Shown in pieces: positions 8,929 through 17,745 of a DNA stretch of 64,000 nucleotides (the stretch's first letter is position 1; every line of letters begins with the position of its first letter). Position numbers and translations under genes: made by a program. The notes under the pieces are model-generated. The model did not search any database. It was not told the origin of the DNA and saw only the letters and a list, made by a program, of their open reading frames with translations. Source of the DNA: Paenibacillus phytohabitans (GTDB taxonomy: Bacteria > Bacillota > Bacilli > Paenibacillales > Paenibacillaceae); NCBI RefSeq assembly GCF_013141775.1, contig NZ_WHOB01000062.1, forward strand, positions 62,001 through 126,000. Direction: 5' to 3'.

Positions 8929-9108
8929 GTTGTATAATGTACAACTAAAAAAGGCGAAAAGGGCTGCTCGCCTCTTATAACTGTAGTCTGTACAACTAAA
9001 TTTGCCGAATCGGTAAAAACCATCTAAGTACGGCAGTTTAATTGTACGGAATACAACTAAACGGATAATCCGTGCTAAATCAGATAATATAGTTGTACAA
9101 AGTGCAAC
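8929..9108. repeat. Array of four palindromes with core GTTGTA-N5-TACAAC
   Basis: Four 16-17 bp near-palindromes end at 8945, 8996, 9057 and 9108, giving periods of 51, 61 and 51 bases. The best copy is GTTGTATAATGTACAAC; the others carry one to three changes. Each is followed by TAAA or TAAG. The array fills most of the 500-base gap between the ends of two convergent glycosidase genes, and no open reading frame there looks real. The same core recurs at 54.6 kb. Confidence 0.85.
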
Positions 9109-9221
9109 TAAGATTAAGCCTGCCGCATAAAACGGAATCCAGTCATTGCAAATCCTCAGCAAGCAAGCTGCCAAAGTGGCTTCACCTAGTTTGTTCTCTG
9201 GCGATTGATTTGATTTAGGAG

Positions 9222-12038
9222 CTATCCCCCCGCTTTAACGATGCGGATAATTTCCCCGGCAGAAGTCTGCATATCCGCGGTTATACCTGTGAAGGTCTGC
9301 ATCTCCCCGGAGGAACGGGTACATTCGGCCCCTTGCTCCCAAGGAATGTAGAAGGACAGCGGAGCTCCTGCTTCACTGAACACCTCGATTTGCTGCACTT
9401 CACCTGCCCGGATGGACGCACTGACGAGGAAGCCGCCTACCGCGCGCAGGCTGCGGAATTCTGCGCTGTCATGCTCCAGCCAGTTGGGAAAAAAGCGCAG
9501 CACGCCGTTATAACTCTGAAGCAGGCATTCGTTGATAACGGCGGGCAGGGCGAAATTCTCGAACCAGATACCCATGCGCGCCATGAAGCTGAAGTCGTCC
9601 GTATCGGAGTAACGCCCGCCGCTCATCAGCACTTTATCTGTGCAGGTGCCGTTAGGCAGCAGGCAGTACCGGATCTGCCGCTTGAACCTCTCCAGATCAA
9701 GGATACCGAGCCGTGCCCCGGCCAGGGGCTGGAAAACCAGCTCATTTCCGCCTTCATTGAGATGATTGCGGTAAGTATTCACCGCCGTCTGATACTCTGC
9801 CGGAGGAGAATGCAAACCGTGTTCCTCGCCGGGGAACACGGTGGTCAGCGGAACCGGAACGTTGTAGACGGTGTCCGGGTCTTCGCCAGCTACGGATACA
9901 AATACACGGCCCGAAGCGGATTCGGCTGCCGGATACTCCGGGAAGTGATTCAGGATGTCCTGTACTTCTGTTAACAGGGCTCCTTCTGCTTCATCCTCTC
10001 CCAGAACGGCACAGGCACTGATGAATGCCCGGAAGATAAATTTGGTCAGCGTCAGATCGATCAGGCAATCGCTGTTGCGGGCAAATCCCGGTGTGATCTC
10101 ATACAACTCAGGCACCACCGTCGGGAAAATATGATAACACCCGTCCTCCCAGGGCTGACCATAGGCTTCAGGACGTTTCATATAAGCCGTCATGAACAGG
10201 ACGGCTTCCTTCATGGGCGTGAAGGCGCGGCTGCGCAGGAATTCCTTATCCATGGAATATAGATAATGCCACCATAAACTCTGTACAGTCCATGGGGTCT
10301 CGCATATTTCCCAGCCCCAATGCGGAACAGGGTAAGGCATCATGTTCATTGCTACCGGATAGGCAGAATGCGGGAAATTGGCGCCGGGCAGACCGTAATA
10401 GTTACGCGCCCACTTGCGGCTGACCGGCAGTACATGATCCACCATGTCTGCGTAGGGCAGATGCTTCTCCAGATGGTTGCTGGAGAACGTCACCCAGAAT
10501 GGCTGCTGGGTGTTGTAGTTCATATGATAATCTCCGTGCCATTCCGCTCCGATGGAGCCGTAGCTCCAATTGGCGAACAGTCCGGGGCAGGTTATTCCCG
10601 CTTTGACGGAGCAGTTCAGGAAGTAGAGATTCCGGTACCAGATCTGCTCCAGGAATTCATCCTCCAAGGCGATGAAGGAATGCCCCCAGTATTCCTGCCA
10701 TGCTTCCCGGGTCTGCGCCAGCGCGTGGTCGTAAGCGGCGCGTGTCGGCGCGTTCATCCCAGCAGATGCGCTAGGTCCAGGTTGAGCACACATTACAGTT
10801 CCGGTGTCAGCTATAGCTCCAGCATCGGCTTCAGACCCGTGTTCGGCTCCGGACCCGTTTCCGGTTCCGGTTTGTGGCACAATCCCAGATTTCGCTCCGA
10901 CTCCAGGTCTGGACTTATATCCGGCTCCACACCTAACTCCGCCAGTCGCTATCTCCGCTGCCGGTCCCTCCCGCAATTCTGCGCAGGCCAGGAAGCCGCT
11001 GGATTTCCCGGAGATATCCAGCCGGGCAATGCTGCCGCTGCCGGTGAATTCTGCCCCCGGAAGCCGGAACGCCAGCCGGAACGCCTTGTCCTGCTCATGC
11101 GGAATATACGGCGAAGCGGGGAACTCCATGTGCGGCAGAATTTGTGTAAAAGCCAGCAAGCCAGCACCAGCATCGTTTTCCCAAGACGCCGGAGGGAACT
11201 CCTGCGGTGTCTTGGGATCGGGGATGAGCCTGGCCTCATGGAACAGCGGAACCTGCGAACCGGTCGCCGTATCTGTTACCGACATCCACACCCGGTCCTG
11301 CTCCGCCTCCACAAACAGCTCGAATACCGCCGGTTTGCCATTGATCAGGAAATCAACCGTGCAGCGTCCGTCGCCAATATGCACCGTGTGGCCGAGTACC
11401 TCCGCGCGGCGCCGGTCATACCGGAGCAGCAGCGAGCCGCAGGGCATCGGGCGCGGGTAGGGCTTGCTGTAGTTGTCTCCGGCCATTTCGCAGTATTCGC
11501 GGTACCACGGGTTGTCCGTAAGCTGGCGTAGATCAGCGGGAAGCGAAGCGAAGCGGTCGTACACTTCCTGGAAGTTCAGAATATCCTCTGCGTGATGCTC
11601 GGCAATGCGGATATCCCAGACATTGTTGTGTCCGAAGTGCAGTATAACCGCATCCGGCCGGGTGGTCACCACCACACCAAGCCCGCCGTTGCCCAGCAGC
11701 GCCCCTTCGAAGAAGTCCGCCGCCGGACCGCTGAAGGTAATATTATGCCGCCCCGCCTGCTCTTGGGTATGAAGCAGACTGCCTGCCGCTGTACAATCCG
11801 CCGCTGCCCCAGCCTCCGCCTTAGCTTCTAACGCAGTGACCGCCATAGAATCTACCTCCGCAGCTACTGCCTTAGCCTCTACCGAAGTGACCACCATAGA
11901 ATCTGCCGCCCCAGCCTCCGCCCCAAACTCCTCCTTATCCTCTGCCGCCGCCACCGCCCCAGCCATCCCAAGCTTCACCACCTCTGCCTTCGCCGCCTCC
12001 GCACCCTCCGTCACCGATGATACCTTAGTTTTTTTCAT
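9222..12038 (-). CDS. GH95-like glycoside hydrolase with Ala-rich N-terminal extension
   Basis: Protein of 938 residues, longer than usual for the family. Residues 1-90 are an Ala/Glu/Val-rich low-complexity extension with repeated SMxVT and EAKA units; GGAGGAGG lies just upstream of the ATG, so this part is probably translated. The fold starts near residue 95 (ITFSGPAADFFEGALLGNGG). A second low-complexity Gly/Ser/Ala/Thr insert lies near residues 365-425. The catalytic toroid shows CPGLFANWSYGSIGAEWHGDYHMNYNTQQPFW-type sequence near 490-515, comparable with the DYHxNxN block of GH95, but the DGNFGGTA motif of the neighbouring fucosidase is missing. No signal peptide. It is convergent with the GH95 gene. 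The exact activity is unknown. Confidence 0.8.
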   Translation of the reverse strand: MKKTKVSSVTEGAEAAKAEVVKLGMAGAVAAAEDKEEFGAEAGAADSMVVTSVEAKAVAAEVDSMAVTALEAKAEAGAAADCTAAGSLLHTQEQAGRHNITFSGPAADFFEGALLGNGGLGVVVTTRPDAVILHFGHNNVWDIRIAEHHAEDILNFQEVYDRFASLPADLRQLTDNPWYREYCEMAGDNYSKPYPRPMPCGSLLLRYDRRRAEVLGHTVHIGDGRCTVDFLINGKPAVFELFVEAEQDRVWMSVTDTATGSQVPLFHEARLIPDPKTPQEFPPASWENDAGAGLLAFTQILPHMEFPASPYIPHEQDKAFRLAFRLPGAEFTGSGSIARLDISGKSSGFLACAELREGPAAEIATGGVRCGAGYKSRPGVGAKSGIVPQTGTGNGSGAEHGSEADAGAIADTGTVMCAQPGPSASAGMNAPTRAAYDHALAQTREAWQEYWGHSFIALEDEFLEQIWYRNLYFLNCSVKAGITCPGLFANWSYGSIGAEWHGDYHMNYNTQQPFWVTFSSNHLEKHLPYADMVDHVLPVSRKWARNYYGLPGANFPHSAYPVAMNMMPYPVPHWGWEICETPWTVQSLWWHYLYSMDKEFLRSRAFTPMKEAVLFMTAYMKRPEAYGQPWEDGCYHIFPTVVPELYEITPGFARNSDCLIDLTLTKFIFRAFISACAVLGEDEAEGALLTEVQDILNHFPEYPAAESASGRVFVSVAGEDPDTVYNVPVPLTTVFPGEEHGLHSPPAEYQTAVNTYRNHLNEGGNELVFQPLAGARLGILDLERFKRQIRYCLLPNGTCTDKVLMSGGRYSDTDDFSFMARMGIWFENFALPAVINECLLQSYNGVLRFFPNWLEHDSAEFRSLRAVGGFLVSASIRAGEVQQIEVFSEAGAPLSFYIPWEQGAECTRSSGEMQTFTGITADMQTSAGEIIRIVKAGG

Positions 12039-12335
12039 CTTAGTTATGCCTCCTCCAAGCTGTATTGACCTGTTTTTCCAGATACACTAAATCGTCTATA
12101 GGGTTTGCCTGTATAAATCGTAGGCGAATCCCGCAGGAAAGTATTTAGCAGAGGGTCCGGTTGTTGCACGATCGGCGGGTGAATTAACGCTGGACTGTCA
12201 CGCCCGCTCTGAACGGGGGAAAGGTACCCCGCTGCCGCAAGTGTACCTTTACGCTGAAACATCCCCCGGCTTATATTCAGCATAGAAAGCGCTATCAATA
12301 AGCGGTGTCAATTTGTTCTAGGGGGATAAATAGGG
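12039..12335. other. Divergent intergenic region with hairpins, function unknown
   Basis: About 300 bases separate the GH95-like gene (minus strand) from the DsbA-like gene (plus strand). Two inverted repeats are visible: GCGGGTG / CACGCCC near 12175-12211 and AAAGGTAC / GTACCTTT at about 12221-12251. Either could belong to a 5' leader on either strand. No known riboswitch class was recognised, and the 84-codon minus-strand frame here has no convincing features. Confidence 0.4.
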
Positions 12336-13064
12336 ATGGCTAAATCAAAGGTAAAACAAACAAAGAAAAGTTACGGATTCGCAGTTCCGGTCATTATATT
12401 CATTATGCTGGTGCTGGCTGTATCCGTAGCGTTCCTTAACCGGACCAAGGCGGCGGGCGGGTTGGACGGACTGCCCAATTATACGGAAATCCGCGGAGAC
12501 TTCGATGCGAATGGCCTGAAATATGAGAAGCAGCCGCATCTCGGCAGCACCACAGCCAAAGCCAAGGTGATTGAATTCGCCGATTTCAAGTGTCCTGCGT
12601 GCAAGAAGTGGAAGGAAACCTATTTTGAACAGTTCAAACAGGAATTCATAGATACCGGCAAGGCAGAGCTGTTCTTCATTAACTTCGCCTTCATCGACCG
12701 GGATTCGATTATGGCAGCCAGCGCGGGTGAAGCGGTATTTGCCCAGGACAACGATAAATTCTGGGAATTCATGAGCAAGCTGTACGACCATCAGGGGAAT
12801 GAGACGAAGATTTGGGCTACCCCGCAGTTCATGCTTGATTTCGTGAAGGACAACATCAGCGGCATTGATTATGACCGCTTCGCGAAGGATCTGCAGGCGC
12901 ACACGTATATGCTTCCGGTAAAAGAGGATTTCAAAACCGCAGGGAATTACGGGGTAAACGGGACTCCGAAGTTTATGGTGAACGGCCAATTGCTGCCGGG
13001 TTCATCTTACGAAGAGCTGGCAGCCGCCATTGAAGCCGCGCAGGCTTCGAACGTTACAGAGTAA
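12336..13064 (+). CDS. DsbA-like thiol-disulfide oxidoreductase (BdbD type)
   Basis: Protein of 242 residues with a Lys-rich cytoplasmic start, one membrane helix (about residues 14-31) and an extracytoplasmic thioredoxin-fold domain. The redox motif C-P-A-C is at residues 86-89 (FKCPACKKW) and the conserved cis-Pro region is GVNGTPKF near residue 209. This is the DSBA/BdbD arrangement, which forms or breaks disulfides in exported proteins. The partner quinone reductase (BdbC/DsbB) is not in this window. AGGGGG lies about 11 bases before the ATG. The AraC regulator starts 45 bases after it in the same direction, so the two may share a transcript. Confidence 0.88.
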   Translation: MAKSKVKQTKKSYGFAVPVIIFIMLVLAVSVAFLNRTKAAGGLDGLPNYTEIRGDFDANGLKYEKQPHLGSTTAKAKVIEFADFKCPACKKWKETYFEQFKQEFIDTGKAELFFINFAFIDRDSIMAASAGEAVFAQDNDKFWEFMSKLYDHQGNETKIWATPQFMLDFVKDNISGIDYDRFAKDLQAHTYMLPVKEDFKTAGNYGVNGTPKFMVNGQLLPGSSYEELAAAIEAAQASNVTE

Positions 13065-13109
13065 TCGCACCAACGAAAGGAAGGAAGGAAGGGAGGGGGG
13101 AAGAAGCGT

Positions 13110-13967
13110 ATGAACTTTTCCGCTATGCATCCTTACGTCTATCTGGCTACCCGCTATCCCTTTGCCAAAGGGCAATCCAGCTCCCCGAGAATCTGCTATA
13201 TGAGCTCGGTTTACCTGATCAGCGAAGGCTACGGGATGCTGTTAACCGGCGGACAGTCCCAACGGGTCAGTCCGGGAATGCTGATCCATCTCCCGCCCGG
13301 GCAGCTTCATGAATGGCGTGCGGACGCTGCCGAACCCATGGTTCATCTGTGCTGCTATTTCGATTGGCATCATGTGGACCGGGAGGGCGTCTTTGACTGG
13401 GCCTGTCCGATCTGCTATAAGCCGGAGCAACTGAAGGAGGAGCTGCTGGGACCTCTTTTCCCGTATCCGCTTCCGCTGTCCATGGATGTGGGGCTGCTGC
13501 GCGGGTGGACAGAGCGGTTTCAGAAGTTCTATAAGGCAGGAGAGTTCGATAATGAGCAGACCTTCATCCGCAATCTGAATATTCAGCGTCATTTCCAGGA
13601 GTTTATTGATGATCTGCTCCATCTGCTGCTGAGCGGCCAGCCCATACCGGACCGGAGGATCAGCAGTCTGCTGGAGCAGATGGAGCAGGATCTGCTGCAT
13701 GATGTACCGAAGCCGCTGGAGGCATATTACAGCAGTCTTCAACTGAGCCGGGGGCATTTCTTCGAGCTGTTCCGCAAATCTACCGGGGTCTCACCTGTGG
13801 AGTATATGAACCGCTTCCGGGTCAACCGGGCCAAAGAAGACCTGCTGCATAGCCGGCTGAGTATTACCGAAATAGCCGAGAAATACCACTTCAGCTCACT
13901 CCACTACTTCTCCCGCCTCTTCCACCGCCAGACCGGCCAGACTCCGCGGGAGTTCCGCACGCGCTGA
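13110..13967 (+). CDS. AraC family transcriptional regulator with cupin sensor
   Basis: DNA-binding regulator of 285 residues. The N-terminal half is a small-molecule cupin domain (LISEGYGMLLTGG, then PPGQLHEW near residue 67). The C-terminal 100 residues carry two helix-turn-helix units, ending in FSSLHYFSRLFHRQTGQTPREFR, the AraC signature. The ATG is preceded by a very purine-rich GGGAGGGGGG run at 13092-13101. Regulators of this build commonly control sugar or glycoside hydrolase genes, and the GH95-like gene is upstream on the other strand, but no target can be read from the sequence. Confidence 0.92.
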   Translation: MNFSAMHPYVYLATRYPFAKGQSSSPRICYMSSVYLISEGYGMLLTGGQSQRVSPGMLIHLPPGQLHEWRADAAEPMVHLCCYFDWHHVDREGVFDWACPICYKPEQLKEELLGPLFPYPLPLSMDVGLLRGWTERFQKFYKAGEFDNEQTFIRNLNIQRHFQEFIDDLLHLLLSGQPIPDRRISSLLEQMEQDLLHDVPKPLEAYYSSLQLSRGHFFELFRKSTGVSPVEYMNRFRVNRAKEDLLHSRLSITEIAEKYHFSSLHYFSRLFHRQTGQTPREFRTR

Positions 13968-14026
13968 GCTAAGCTTCCGGACTGAAGCGGAATAGCGAGT
14001 CCAGAGGATATCCTGCAACTGTAATG

Positions 14027-14064
14027 GGGCGGGATATTTCGCTTTGAAACGATCCCGCCCTTTA
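14027..14064 (+). terminator. Terminator after the AraC gene
   Basis: Perfect stem GGGCGGGAT / ATCCCGCCC with a 16-base loop, followed by TTTAAAA. It lies about 60 bases after the AraC stop and separates it from the next promoter. Confidence 0.7.
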
Positions 14065-14137
14065 AAAGGACAGCAAAGCCGAATCCACTCGTCCTGCGGG
14101 GATAAGCGCCGCTTATACCACTATAAGCAACGTCTAT

Positions 14138-14167
14138 TTAACAAGCTCACGGGCTGCCGTCTATAAT
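14138..14167 (+). promoter_or_regulatory. Sigma-A-like promoter for the phosphodiesterase-thioredoxin pair
   Basis: TTAACA at 14138-14143 and a consensus TATAAT at 14162-14167 with an 18-base spacer. The -10 lies 67 bases before the chosen ATG at 14234. Confidence 0.55.
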
Positions 14168-14233
14168 AACCACAGAGATTAATTCCTAGTTATCTCATTG
14201 GAATATCTAAATATCCCTGGACGGAGTGAGGTT

Positions 14234-16357
14234 ATGGCAAACGGCAAAGATGGTGCTCACGGCAGCAGCAACAACAGCGACAACAATAACAGCATCAACA
14301 GCAAAGCGAAGAAGGTAATGCTGCTGGGTCTTGACGGCGCAGATCCTGCAGTCATCCGCAAATATGTGGCAGAAGGCAAGCTTCCGGGTTTCAAAAGAGC
14401 GCTCGATGCCGGTGTAACCACCAGCGATCTGGGTATGCAGAGCGTGCTTCCGGCGATAACGCCGCCGAACTGGGCATCTATTGCTACGGGCGCGTATCCG
14501 GCGACCCACGGCATTACCTGCTTCTGGAACCATACGCTCGGCAATGAGCTGGATGTGCTGGATTACGGCTTTGACTCGGGGCTGCTGAAGGCGGAGACCA
14601 TCTGGCAGGCTTATGCACGGGCGGGCAAAAAGAGTATTATTTTCAACTATCCAACGTCCTGGCCGCCGCAGGTGGAGGATGCAATCTATGTGGACGGAAC
14701 GAGCATCTACACCAATCTGCGCGGTTACATTGACTATGAGAAAGTATATGAAGGCCGCGCGGAATATACCGAGCTAATTGAAATCCCCCATGTCGTGGAT
14801 AATACCGGGGCCAACTGCCGGTTTGAAGGAGAAGAAACGTCGCAGAAGGCCGAGATCAGCAAGGATACTTACGAAGGCTATGGCTATACCCAGCCGGGGC
14901 TGGTCACGACGACCCAGGATGGAGAGTTGTCTGCAGATGTGCCGACTGCGGATCAGATCTATACGCCGCTGAGACCGGCTGAAGGCTGGACTTCTGCTCC
15001 GGCAGGAGCGCGTGAGTTCGCGGTTCCGGTAAATAACGGCCAGGCCAGACGGTACGGTCTGCTGGTTGCCGACGAGCAAGGGCAGTACAGCAGAATTCAG
15101 ATTTATGCCTCCAAAACGGCAGCAGAACCTCTCGGTGAAGCCGGACCCGGAGAATGGAGCGGCTGGATCTATGACACCTACAGCATAGAGGGCGCGGACA
15201 TTCCAGTCGCCTACAAAATCCGTGTGCTGGAGCTGGACCCCGCCGGTAACAGCTTTAAGTTCTACGCCTCATACGTGCTCGATTTGAAGACGGGCAAATA
15301 CTTTTATCCGCAAAATATCGGAGAGGAGCTATACAGCAAAGTCGGTCCGATGCTACAGCCCTCCAATTACAGCCGTCTGAATCCGCAGGCGGATCAGGTG
15401 CTGCTGGAGTCGATTGAGGAAATGTACAGCTGGCATGTGGATGCGATCAATCATCTGCTGGATAACAACGAGTGGGATTTGTTCTACACTCACATGCATG
15501 GTATTGATATGTTCAATCATTTCTACCTGGACCATACGCTGCCCGCTGCGTCTGCGGAGTATGAACGTTATCAGGAGATTATCTATAAAATCTATGAGAT
15601 CAGCGACCGCTTCATCAGCGCTCTCTTGGACCGGCTGGATGGCGGGACGGCGGCCTTTATTGTCTCCGACCATGCGGGAGTGGCGAAGAACCCCGAGACT
15701 GATCATCCGCTGATCGGCGACATGTGGGGGATCAACGTCGGTATTCTCGGTGATCTGGGGTACACGCAGCTTAAGGAAAGCGGAGGCAGCTATGAGATCG
15801 ACTGGAGCCGCACGACGGCCGTTGCCCAGCGCGCCACATTCATCTATCTGAATGTAAAAGGCCGTGATCCGCAGGGGATTGTAGATCCGGCGGAATATGA
15901 CAAGACTGTAGCGAAGATCATCGATGATTTGTACAGCTACCGTGATCCCAAAACAGGCAGAAGAGTCATCAGCTTCGCGCTGAACCGTAATGACATGGAA
16001 GTCGTGGGTCTTGGCGGAGAGAACTCCGGCGATATTTTCTACATCCTTGAGCCTGACTTCACCCGCTGCCACGGCAACGGCCTCAGCAACCACACTCTGC
16101 TGGGGTACTCCATGAGAGCTTTGTTTATTGCCCTGGGAGCCGGGGTGAAGAGCGGGGAAGTCATCGGCCGCAAAGTCAAAGTCGTTGATATCGTGCCGAC
16201 CATCTGCCATCTTACCGGGTCCCCGGTGCCGGAGAATGCTGAGGGCGGGATCATCTATCAGATTCTGGCCGGTTCTGCGGAGGAGGAAATTCCGGCGGCA
16301 GGACAACCCGCAGAGGCGGGAGAGCCAGTGACAGCAGGTACGGGGGGCGGAGCGTAA
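14234..16357 (+). CDS. Alkaline-phosphatase-superfamily phosphodiesterase/pyrophosphatase
   Basis: Protein of 707 residues belonging to the type I phosphodiesterase/nucleotide pyrophosphatase group. Metal-site blocks are visible: VMLLGLDGADP near residue 30, ITPPNWASIATG with the likely nucleophile Thr near residue 75, HMHGIDMFNHFYLDH near 420-435, VSDHAGV near 475 and the late LSNHTLLGY block. No signal peptide or membrane helix is seen, so it may be cytoplasmic. The start at ATG 14234 follows GGAGTGAGG; an upstream TTG at 14198 has no such site. A 14-residue Ser/Asn-rich stretch follows the start. It is followed 2 bases later by a thioredoxin gene. The substrate (nucleotide, phospholipid or phosphoglycan) is not known. 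Confidence 0.85.
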   Translation: MANGKDGAHGSSNNSDNNNSINSKAKKVMLLGLDGADPAVIRKYVAEGKLPGFKRALDAGVTTSDLGMQSVLPAITPPNWASIATGAYPATHGITCFWNHTLGNELDVLDYGFDSGLLKAETIWQAYARAGKKSIIFNYPTSWPPQVEDAIYVDGTSIYTNLRGYIDYEKVYEGRAEYTELIEIPHVVDNTGANCRFEGEETSQKAEISKDTYEGYGYTQPGLVTTTQDGELSADVPTADQIYTPLRPAEGWTSAPAGAREFAVPVNNGQARRYGLLVADEQGQYSRIQIYASKTAAEPLGEAGPGEWSGWIYDTYSIEGADIPVAYKIRVLELDPAGNSFKFYASYVLDLKTGKYFYPQNIGEELYSKVGPMLQPSNYSRLNPQADQVLLESIEEMYSWHVDAINHLLDNNEWDLFYTHMHGIDMFNHFYLDHTLPAASAEYERYQEIIYKIYEISDRFISALLDRLDGGTAAFIVSDHAGVAKNPETDHPLIGDMWGINVGILGDLGYTQLKESGGSYEIDWSRTTAVAQRATFIYLNVKGRDPQGIVDPAEYDKTVAKIIDDLYSYRDPKTGRRVISFALNRNDMEVVGLGGENSGDIFYILEPDFTRCHGNGLSNHTLLGYSMRALFIALGAGVKSGEVIGRKVKVVDIVPTICHLTGSPVPENAEGGIIYQILAGSAEEEIPAAGQPAEAGEPVTAGTGGGA

Positions 16358-16359
16358 GC

Positions 16360-16704
16360 ATGCGCCCGGAAATTCCGCGCAGGCCGGTCTCCCATATTAC
16401 GGACAGTGAATTCGAAGCGCTCGCTTTCGGCAGTGAAGGTCCTGTACTTGTCTTCTTCGGCTCCCGGCGCTGCAAAATCTGCAGGCAGCTGTTCCCGGTA
16501 GCCGAGGCCATAGCCCATGATTTCCAGGGCCGGATGAATGTGTATGGCGTAGATGCCGGCAAATACCGGCTGCTGTTTCAGAGTCTGCGCCTGCGGGGCA
16601 TCCCGCAGCTGGTGTTGTTCCTGAACGGCGAGGTCAAGCTGCGGCTTGGCGGGTTTCACCCGCATCCGGTACTGGTGGAGCAGTTAAAGCAATGGGTGCC
16701 TTGA
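16360..16704 (+). CDS. Thioredoxin-family protein
   Basis: Small soluble protein of 114 residues with a thioredoxin fold. The redox motif is C-K-I-C at residues 38-41 (SRRCKICRQLFPV) rather than CGPC, and the cis-Pro loop is LRGIPQLVLF near residue 82. The Gly-Gly region near the end (RLGGFHP) also fits. Start ATG is two bases after the stop of the upstream gene and overlaps no other gene, so translation is probably coupled. The variant CKIC motif suggests a specialised reductant for a partner protein rather than a general thioredoxin; that is inference. Confidence 0.87.
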   Translation: MRPEIPRRPVSHITDSEFEALAFGSEGPVLVFFGSRRCKICRQLFPVAEAIAHDFQGRMNVYGVDAGKYRLLFQSLRLRGIPQLVLFLNGEVKLRLGGFHPHPVLVEQLKQWVP

Positions 16705-16814
16705 ACACTGGCGTAGCAGGACGCAGCAGGAAATGAAGCCAGACTTTTTTCCTAGTAGTCACATTGGTTTTATAGTTATATAATGAGGCTATTAAGAATC
16801 AAGAGGGAGAAGCC

Positions 16815-17723
16815 ATGCGTCTGGAACAGCTCTATCATATAGTGGCGATAGCCCAAACGGGCTCCATATCGACGGCTGCCGAGCGCTCCTACATTTCCCA
16901 GCCTGCGCTGAGCTCATCGGTATCCAAGCTTGAGGTTGAACTCGGCATTCTGCTGTTTAAGCGGACCAACCAGGGCGTTCAGCCGACCGATATCGGCCAG
17001 GCTGTGATTCAGAAGGCGATGGAAGCTATCGACCTGCTGGAGGACATCAAGGCACTGGCTGAGGAGAATACGCAGGCCATGACCGGGAGTATCCATCTTG
17101 CGGTGGAGCCGTTCATCAGCAACACGATCATGGTCAATGCGCTAACTACGTTCAAATATAGGCATCCTGGTGTCAATGTGCTGATGAAGGTCGGGGAATC
17201 GAACAATAATCTGCGCGACATTGCGGCCGGCAAGGCGGACTTCGGTGTCGTTATGAAGACCTGCGGACAACAAGAGGAGAAGGATCTCTGCATCAAAGAG
17301 CTGTTCCGCGACCGGCTGGTGCTGCTTGTCAGCAAGGATTCAGAATTGGCAGGCCGGGGGGCAGTTCCCCTGCAGGAAGCGCTGGCCCAGCCGCTGGTGC
17401 TGTATAATACAGAGTTCGCCACCGACTGCTGGGTGTCCGAATTGCTGCAGAAGCACGGAGACTACAACGTAGCCTACCGGCTGGACAGCTTTCCGATGCT
17501 GGAGAATGTGATCGGCCAGAACCTGTGCGCAGCTTTTGCCCCGAAATTCATGAGTGATTATTTCCTGAACAAGGGCAGCATTGTGCCGCTCGATATTGCC
17601 GATACGGAGCTGGATGTGTCGATTGTCCTGGCCTGGACGAAGCGGCACCATCTCTCCTTAATGGAGAAAGAAATGATGGAAACGATCAAATCCTTCAGCT
17701 CCATGCTCCAGTTCATCGGCTAG
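16815..17723 (+). CDS. LysR family transcriptional regulator
   Basis: Regulator of 302 residues with an N-terminal winged helix (MRLEQLYHIVAIAQTGSISTAA... QPALSSSVSKLE) and a periplasmic-binding-like effector domain from about residue 90. This fits the CynR/CysB-like side of the family. It starts after AGAGGGAG. A TATAAT lies at 16779-16784 but its -35 is weak. The SMR genes begin 22 bases after its stop and a TauABC-like importer follows, so it probably controls that cluster and itself; LysR proteins of this type often sense sulfur or nitrogen metabolites. Confidence 0.93.
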   Translation: MRLEQLYHIVAIAQTGSISTAAERSYISQPALSSSVSKLEVELGILLFKRTNQGVQPTDIGQAVIQKAMEAIDLLEDIKALAEENTQAMTGSIHLAVEPFISNTIMVNALTTFKYRHPGVNVLMKVGESNNNLRDIAAGKADFGVVMKTCGQQEEKDLCIKELFRDRLVLLVSKDSELAGRGAVPLQEALAQPLVLYNTEFATDCWVSELLQKHGDYNVAYRLDSFPMLENVIGQNLCAAFAPKFMSDYFLNKGSIVPLDIADTELDVSIVLAWTKRHHLSLMEKEMMETIKSFSSMLQFIG

Positions 17724-17745
17724 ACGGATAAGGAGAAGCACAGAT

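Noticed and set aside
10320..11531. 403-codon open frame on the plus strand
   Set aside because: It lies opposite the GH95-like gene, has low-quality composition (Arg/Ser/His rich) and no ribosome site or domain; it is a shadow of the real gene in GC-rich DNA.
12044..12298. 84-codon minus-strand frame upstream of the GH95-like gene
   Set aside because: It overlaps the GH95-like gene's ribosome-site region and inverted repeats, and has no domain or convincing start.
16705..16814. Guanidine (ykkC) riboswitch before the LysR-SMR cluster
   Set aside because: YkkCD-like genes made this plausible, but neither the class I conserved core nor ACGR-loop hairpins of class II are visible here or before the SMR genes.
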